From assembly GCA_019114985.1 (NCBI GenBank), contig DXEM01000040.1, positions 1 to 35,410 on the forward strand: DNA of 35,410 nucleotides, read 5' to 3'. The notes below the pieces were generated by a model that worked only from the letters and a program-made list of their open reading frames with translations, was not told the DNA's origin and searched no databases. The stretch comes from Candidatus Anaerostipes excrementavium. Its GTDB lineage: Bacteria; Bacillota; Clostridia; Lachnospirales; Lachnospiraceae. This document shows, piece after piece, positions 32,073 to 35,410 of this stretch. How positions within the stretch are numbered: the stretch's first letter is position 1; each line of letters opens with the position of its first letter. Made by a program: the position numbers and the translations under genes.

Positions 32073-32558
32073 TTATTTTTTATATTCTTCTATTTTATTC
32101 GTGTCTTTATTCTTTTGATAAATCTTTCCGGTATCTTTGTCTACATAATAATCTCCGTATTTCTTTCCGGAATCATCTTTCGTATCGTAGACTTCAAAAT
32201 AATATCCTTCGGATCCATCCTGATATTCTGTCGTATCTTCTGTCTTATTACGTACTTCATACCGGCCGTCTTCTTCATCGTTGCCCAGCTGATTCAGCAG
32301 ATAATCATGGGCATCGCCGTAATTATCGAAACCATTGGCAATATCATCAACTGCGTCTTCTGCTCCGTCGATGATATCATCCGCTGCATCTCCCACGTCA
32401 TCTGCGACGCTGTCCTTATCGGTGGATGAACGATCTGTTTCTGTGTTCTCCGTGGCCGAAGTATCGTCGCCGTTGTTATTGGAACAACCGGTAAAGATCA
32501 TGGATGTTCCGAAAACCACAGCCAGTGCCATACATAATGTCCATAATGTCTTTTTCAT
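32073..32558 (-). CDS. Small acidic lipoprotein (unknown function)
   Basis: A 161-residue secreted lipoprotein. The signal peptide has the lipobox FTGC with Cys25 lipidated. A Ser/Thr/Asp-rich linker (26-50) is followed by a repetitive acidic helix (about 52-78, DDVGDAADDIIDGAEDAVDD), then a C-terminal part with YYFEVYDTKDDSGKKYGDYY and VDKDTGKIYQ that looks like a small beta domain. I do not recognise a family with certainty; PepSY-like folds share such endings. AAAGGAG precedes ATG 32558. It sits between metI and lon on the same strand, with a hairpin terminator after it and no clear promoter before it. Confidence 0.75.
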   Translation of the reverse strand: MKKTLWTLCMALAVVFGTSMIFTGCSNNNGDDTSATENTETDRSSTDKDSVADDVGDAADDIIDGAEDAVDDIANGFDNYGDAHDYLLNQLGNDEEDGRYEVRNKTEDTTEYQDGSEGYYFEVYDTKDDSGKKYGDYYVDKDTGKIYQKNKDTNKIEEYKK

Positions 32559-32677
32559 GTGAACTCTCCTTTTCTTCTCAACTTTTTATACACCTATTGT
32601 CTCCAAAGAAAAGGAATTTATGAGCAATTCAAAAAAATTTTTCAAGAACAACTGCCGGTTTTCTCAAACACAGCTTT

Positions 32678-33340
32678 TTATTTTCTTGTGAGCGCCATGG
32701 CGATCTTATCTCCGATCCACTGTCCTAATTGTACGATGATAATCAGCACAACGACCGTTACCAGCAATACGCCGGTCTGATAACGGTTATATCCATACAT
32801 GATCGCAAGGTTACCGATTCCGCCGCCGCCGACAGCTCCTGCCATGGCAGAATATCCAATGATGCTGACAAACGTCACGGTAAGGGCACGAACCAAGGCC
32901 GGCATAGCCTCCACAAACAAAACCTTACGAATAATCAGGAAGGTTCCTGCTCCGGCTGCCACCGCGGCTTCAATCACTCCTTTGTCAACCTCACTAAATG
33001 CATTCTCCACCAGTCGGGCAAAAAAAGCAATGGATGCGATAGATAAAGATACGGATGCTGCAAGAGCTCCAATGGAAGTTCCTACGAGAATCCTTGTTAC
33101 CGGTATCAATACAATAATTAAAATAATAAACGGCATAGAACGGATAATATTCACAATCGTACCTGCAATCCCGTTAATGATCCGATTACGATAAAACAGG
33201 GGATTGGACGTTAAATGAAGTACCAATCCAAGCAAAGTTCCAATCACCGCTGCCGCTGCCATAGAGATAAACACCATCTCAAACGTCTCAAAAGACGCCT
33301 GGGCAAATTCTGACCGGATAATCTCAAGAGTTTCGTTCAT
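32678..33340 (-). CDS. metI: Methionine ABC transporter permease MetI
   Basis: Five-span permease of the methionine importer, 220 residues. The MetI sequence RNRIINGIAGTIVNIIRSMP (51-70) and the EAA-type coupling loop VIEAAVAAGAGTFLIIRKVL (about 121-140) are present, followed by GYSAMAGAVGGGGIGNLAI. It starts one nucleotide after the metN stop, with GGAGGAAAG inside the end of metN, so the two are translationally coupled. The binding protein MetQ that normally completes the operon is not found downstream; the next gene encodes an unrelated acidic lipoprotein. Confidence 0.93.
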   Translation of the reverse strand: MNETLEIIRSEFAQASFETFEMVFISMAAAAVIGTLLGLVLHLTSNPLFYRNRIINGIAGTIVNIIRSMPFIILIIVLIPVTRILVGTSIGALAASVSLSIASIAFFARLVENAFSEVDKGVIEAAVAAGAGTFLIIRKVLFVEAMPALVRALTVTFVSIIGYSAMAGAVGGGGIGNLAIMYGYNRYQTGVLLVTVVVLIIIVQLGQWIGDKIAMALTRK

Positions 33341-33341
33341 C

Positions 33342-34352
33342 TTACTTTCCTCCTAACTTTTCCATCTTATAGACATTTTTTTCAATATAAACCAAAGCCT
33401 TCTTTCTCTCCGACTCTTCACCTCTCAGCATAACAATCAGCACGCCGAATGGTTTGTCATGAATGTAATCCACTTTTCCGCTGATGATATCCATTGTAAT
33501 ATCATAATTTTTGGAAGCCATGCTGATGACCGGATCATAAGAATCATCGCCGGTATAGCTAAGCCGCAAAAGTTCTTCATCGTTTCCTACCTTAAGCGCT
33601 TCCGGAACAGAAACATTCAAAACTCTCTCTACCAGACTCTTGGCAATTGGTTCCCTCGGCTCTGTAAATGCCGTATAAATATCAGATACTTCCTTTATTT
33701 CCCCTTGTTCCATAAAAGCAATGCGATCAAACAATTTCTTAGCAACTTCCATCTCATGGGTTATAAAGACAATCGTAATCTTTGTTTTCTGATTAATCTC
33801 TTTCAGCAGTTCTACAATCTCTTCTGTATTTTCCACATCCAGAGCTGATGTAGCTTCATCACAAAGCAGAATTTCCGGATGATTGGCCAATGCTCTTGCA
33901 ATCGCCACCCGCTGTTTCTGTCCACCGCTTAAATTCGCCGGATAGGCATCCGCTTTTTCCGGCAGATGGACAAGATCCAGCAATTCTTTAACCCTTTCCG
34001 GGATCTTATCTTTCGGATATTTATTCGCATAGAGGGAAAATGCTACATTTTCCGCAATAGTAGAACCACTGATCAAATTGAAATGCTGAAAGATCATTCC
34101 CATATTCAGGCGGACCTTTCTTAATTCCTTGCGGTTTAACTTTGTGATATCCTGGCCGTCAATCAGAACCTGACCTCTTGTCGGCTGCTGCAGCATGTTA
34201 ATGACCCGAACCAGCGTACTTTTTCCTGCGCCGCTTGGACCAACGATTCCAAAAATCTCTCCTTTTTGGATCGTCAGATCCGCATTCTTCACTGCTTGAA
34301 ATCTCTGGCTTCCCTGTCCGAATTCTACATCGATATTCTTTAATTCAATCAC
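33342..34352 (-). CDS. metN: Methionine ABC transporter ATP-binding protein MetN
   Basis: ATPase subunit of the D/L-methionine importer, 336 residues from GTG 34352. Walker A GPSGAGKS (38-45), signature LSGGQKQRVAIARAL, Walker B ILLCDEATSALD and a C-terminal NIL domain (about 260-336) that in known members binds methionine for trans-inhibition. I chose GTG 34352 (MIELKNIDVEF) because that is the family N-terminus and AAAGGAT lies upstream; a longer in-frame reading to 34529 merely translates the tRNA-like sequence. An intrinsic terminator ends 33 nt before the start, leaving no room for a new promoter, so expression probably depends on read-through from 34557-34585. No SAM riboswitch or T-box was recognised. 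Confidence 0.92.
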   Translation of the reverse strand: MIELKNIDVEFGQGSQRFQAVKNADLTIQKGEIFGIVGPSGAGKSTLVRVINMLQQPTRGQVLIDGQDITKLNRKELRKVRLNMGMIFQHFNLISGSTIAENVAFSLYANKYPKDKIPERVKELLDLVHLPEKADAYPANLSGGQKQRVAIARALANHPEILLCDEATSALDVENTEEIVELLKEINQKTKITIVFITHEMEVAKKLFDRIAFMEQGEIKEVSDIYTAFTEPREPIAKSLVERVLNVSVPEALKVGNDEELLRLSYTGDDSYDPVISMASKNYDITMDIISGKVDYIHDKPFGVLIVMLRGEESERKKALVYIEKNVYKMEKLGGK

Positions 34353-34385
34353 CGTTCTTCTATCCTTTCTCCATCGTCTAATATG

Positions 34386-34427
34386 AAAAAAAGCCATAAT
34401 ACCGATGCCTATGATCAGTACCACAGC
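34386..34427 (-). terminator. Intrinsic terminator between the tRNA-like element and metN
   Basis: On the minus strand GCTGTGGTACTGAT (34414-34427) pairs over 14 bp, including several G-U, with ATCGGTATTATGGC (34393-34406) around a 7-nt loop, followed by seven Ts (34386-34392). Its position suggests either a tRNA-unit terminator or a metN attenuator. Confidence 0.7.
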
Positions 34428-34434
34428 CTTTCTA

Positions 34435-34479
34435 ATGAGCGTGCGGGGATTCGAACCCCGGACAACTTGATTAAAAGTC
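34435..34479. repeat. Direct repeat copy 1 (tRNA-Lys 3' half)
   Basis: Forty-five bases identical to 35366-35410, from the anticodon loop to just past the 3' end of a tRNA-Lys on the minus strand. Beyond position 34479 comparison is impossible because the window ends in copy 2. Copies are 931 bp apart and enclose the PBECR-type gene and the hairpin RNA. Such 3'-half duplications are typical att sites of integrases using tRNA genes. Confidence 0.85.
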
Positions 34480-34508
34480 AAAAGACTTAATGCCGTTGTA
34501 CGCCTATA
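34436..34508 (-). pseudogene. tRNA-Lys(UUU)-like element with degenerate 5' half
   Basis: The minus strand shows a perfect T arm (CGGGG-TTCGAAT-CCCCG), a 5-nt variable loop, an anticodon arm with loop CTTTTAA (anticodon UUU) and the acceptor 3' arm CACGCTC plus discriminator A. The 5' half is wrong: the acceptor partner should read GAGCGTG but the sequence is AGGCGTA with mismatches at both ends, and the D region (ACAACGGCATTAAGTC) cannot make a normal D stem. I call it a tRNA remnant or tRNA-like leader. A perfect promoter lies upstream and a terminator downstream. Confidence 0.6.
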
Positions 34509-34556
34509 AAATAAGCCATTTCCCCACAAAAGTGGAATAAAAATGGAACTTCCTGT

Positions 34557-34585
34557 ATTATATAAGACGTATAAATCTTTGTCAA
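34557..34585 (-). promoter_or_regulatory. Consensus sigma-A promoter upstream of the tRNA-like element and metNI
   Basis: TTGACA (34580-34585), 17-bp spacer, TATAAT (34557-34562): a perfect match to consensus on the minus strand. The transcript would start near 34550 and first form a CCATTT/AAATGG hairpin (about 34515-34545), then the tRNA-like sequence, then the terminator before metN. It is the only good promoter seen for metNI. Confidence 0.85.
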
Positions 34586-34653
34586 TAAGAAAATCCTAAA
34601 AACACCACCGGGGATTTTTGAATAGCGCAGCTAAAATCACTGCAATCATAAAA

Positions 34654-34755
34654 GCAGAAAGATATTCGGTGGGTGTGCCCCTTCCCACATTTCTTTTGAC
34701 CCAAAGGGTGTGTAGCAGCACAATCTCTACTTCAAATATCTCTCTGCTTATTGTA
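34654..34755 (-). ncRNA. Unrecognised structured RNA (long hairpin)
   Basis: The arms GCAGAGAGATATT (34735-34747) and AATATCTTTCTGC (34654-34666) form a 13-bp stem with one G-U, closing an irregular region of about 68 nt with GC-rich blocks (ACACACCC, GGGGCACACCCACC). A consensus promoter ends just upstream, placing the 5' end near 34755. No ORF is present. It does not match 6S, SRP, RNase P, tmRNA, SAM, TPP or T-box signatures that I know, although the shape (closing stem, large internal loop) is loosely 6S-like. The 3' end is unclear; an AAAATCC/GGATTTT stem lies near 34590-34615. Confidence 0.45.
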
Positions 34756-34760
34756 TTTAT

Positions 34761-34789
34761 ATTATAGCGTTTTTATCCCTTTTTGTAAA
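34761..34789 (-). promoter_or_regulatory. Promoter of the structured RNA
   Basis: TTTACA (34784-34789), 17-bp spacer, TATAAT (34761-34766) on the minus strand. The -35 box lies in the last codons of the PBECR-type gene. Confidence 0.75.
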
Positions 34790-35183
34790 GAACGCTATCT
34801 TTTCCAATTAAACCGCTGTTTTTTTCAACCATTTTTCTTAAGTTACGTTCTCTAATTCTATAAAACGTCATTACAGAGTTTTTTAATCCTTCTTCATCTG
34901 TCTCAAGAGCAACTCTTACCACAACATTCAAATTCGTATTAGGTAGCTTTCTTATCATAAAAACAGTTCCCTCATTTTTCCCATCCTTGATTATAATATC
35001 TGGATCACGAACTGTTTCTGCTCCATATTTGATGAATAATTCATAGTCTTCCGGGTGTCTTACCTTTATATGCTCTTCTCGTTCATTTGTTACAATTATC
35101 TCATCTGTTTGAATTTTCCCAAATTCTTTCTCTATAATCATAACCTCTTTTTTTATCTTGGCCAAAAAGCGTATCTTATTCAA
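34773..35183 (-). CDS. PBECR-type (phage Barnase-EndoU-ColicinE5/D-RelE-like) nuclease domain protein
   Basis: A 136-residue stand-alone protein. From about residue 15 it shows the pattern FGKIQTDEIIVTNEREEHIK, RHPEDYELFIKYG, DPDIIIKDGKNEGTVFMIRK and LNVVVRVALETDEEG, which I match to PBECR2-like domains: predicted RNases of the Barnase/EndoU/colicin E5-D/RelE fold found in phage and mobile-element proteins. His19 of the EEHIK...H pattern and later Arg residues are candidate catalytic positions; this is inferred. The start is TTG 35183, supported by GAGGGGG 5 nt upstream and by a promoter whose -10 box excludes longer starts; ATG 35141 is a weaker alternative. The gene is AT-rich relative to neighbours and lies between tRNA-Lys repeats, suggesting acquisition by transfer. 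Confidence 0.7.
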   Translation of the reverse strand: MNKIRFLAKIKKEVMIIEKEFGKIQTDEIIVTNEREEHIKVRHPEDYELFIKYGAETVRDPDIIIKDGKNEGTVFMIRKLPNTNLNVVVRVALETDEEGLKNSVMTFYRIRERNLRKMVEKNSGLIGKDSVLYKKG

Positions 35184-35214
35184 TTCCGCCCCCTCTTTCG
35201 CATCAGATAAATTA

Positions 35215-35242
35215 ATTATATCAAAATTAAAATCTTTTGCAA
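35215..35242 (-). promoter_or_regulatory. Promoter of the PBECR-type gene
   Basis: TTGCAA (35237-35242), 16-bp spacer, TATAAT (35215-35220) on the minus strand, about 32 bp before the TTG start codon. Confidence 0.7.
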
Positions 35243-35323
35243 CTATTTGAGAACAAAAAAAGGGAATATTTGTAACAAAAAAAATTAGAACTATGAGATG
35301 CCGGAAACCCGCATAAATACAAG

Positions 35324-35361
35324 AAAAACGCTGCTTCCGGTATCTTCCAGAAGACAGCGTT
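35324..35361 (-). terminator. Terminator after the tRNA-Lys at the window edge
   Basis: On the minus strand AACGCTG with inner CTTC pairs with GAAG and CAGCGTT (35327-35337 / 35350-35361), followed by TTTTTC. It lies five bases after the tRNA 3' end and probably ends that tRNA unit. Confidence 0.75.
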
Positions 35362-35365
35362 TCCG

Positions 35366-35410
35366 ATGAGCGTGCGGGGATTCGAACCCCGGACAACTTG
35401 ATTAAAAGTC
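35366..35410. repeat. Direct repeat copy 2 (tRNA-Lys 3' half)
   Basis: Identical to 34435-34479 over all 45 visible bases; the repeat may continue beyond the window. Confidence 0.85.
35367..35410 (-). tRNA. tRNA-Lys(UUU), partial (3' half)
   Basis: The visible part on the minus strand is the anticodon loop CTTTTAA, anticodon 3' stem, variable loop, T arm with TTCGAAT and acceptor 3' arm CACGCTC with discriminator A; CCA is not encoded. The 5' half lies beyond the window edge. A terminator directly follows, so this is probably the functional copy from which the remnant at 34436 derives. Confidence 0.7.

Noticed and set aside
32073-32558. Acidic lipoprotein as the missing MetQ
   Set aside because: It is only 161 residues, has no binding-protein fold pattern, and is dominated by acidic repeats.
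34353-34529. Longer metN reading frame starting upstream at 34529
   Set aside because: The extra codons translate the tRNA-like element and the terminator and have no ribosome site; the family N-terminus begins at GTG 34352.
34353-34560. SAM riboswitch or T-box upstream of metN
   Set aside because: No kink-turn and pseudoknot signature of SAM-I and no T-box motif (AGGGTGG-ACCGCG) was found.
34654-34755. 6S RNA or SRP RNA identity for the hairpin
   Set aside because: The hairpin is shorter than usual 6S RNA and lacks the SRP GGAAGGAAGCAGC-type loop; the resemblance is only in overall shape.
35184-35396. Longer start for the PBECR-type gene at 35396
   Set aside because: It would translate the tRNA 3' end and a terminator, and the gene's promoter lies inside this stretch.

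Overview
The window looks like chromosomal DNA of an anaerobic, endospore-forming Firmicute, most likely a gut Lachnospiraceae relative (Anaerostipes-like; the genus is a guess). The reasons are a sigma-G gene, an alpha/beta-type small acid-soluble spore protein, AddAB, a pyrophosphate-dependent phosphofructokinase, consensus sigma-A promoters with strong GGAGG ribosome sites, and a CIRCE element. Most genes lie on the minus strand.

Layout. 1-1440: a sugar PTS operon on the minus strand (promoter, RAT/terminator, LicT-type antiterminator, second RAT/terminator, start of a mannose-family EIIA cut by the window edge). 1518-3311: a divergent ZIP metal transporter and a YihY/BrkB membrane protein. 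3363-7448: PPi-phosphofructokinase, then an AraM-type glycerol-1-phosphate dehydrogenase and an RpiB-family isomerase behind a SorC-family regulator; matching palindromic operators precede rpiB and the regulator. 7628-11265: aminopeptidase P, an orphan amino-acid-type binding lipoprotein, and sigG, whose leader carries an inverted repeat over its Shine-Dalgarno. 11310-14402: CorA, a Gfo/Idh/MocA oxidoreductase downstream of a divergent RpiA, and a small Asp-rich membrane protein. 14491-18949: the minus-strand run thiF-thiE-cls-methyltransferase-hslO. 19042-19470: the SASP and a 55-residue unrecognised ORF. 19567-26434: addB-addA. 26568-29533: a membrane-anchored hypothetical protein, then a 26-residue microprotein, a DUF6110-like protein and a P1B-type ATPase in one operon. 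29646-32558: lon under a perfect CIRCE operator and an acidic lipoprotein. 32678-35410: metNI, a tRNA-Lys-derived leader, an unrecognised structured RNA, a PBECR-type nuclease gene, and a second tRNA-Lys 3' half at the window edge.

How parts work together. Sugar import feeds glycolysis (PTS, reversible PFK). The SorC cluster and the RpiA/oxidoreductase pair handle sugar phosphates or polyols. Spore genes (sigG, SASP) sit among housekeeping functions. Stress and quality control is represented by Lon, Hsp33 and AddAB, and metal homeostasis by ZIP, CorA and the P1B ATPase.

The least ordinary stretch is 34.38-35.41 kb. A 45-bp tRNA-Lys 3'-half direct repeat brackets a small AT-rich nuclease gene and a 94-nt hairpin RNA with its own consensus promoter. 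The decayed tRNA copy lies between a perfect sigma-A promoter and an intrinsic terminator directly before metN. All functional readings there are inference. No CRISPR array, insertion sequence, rRNA gene or replication origin was seen.
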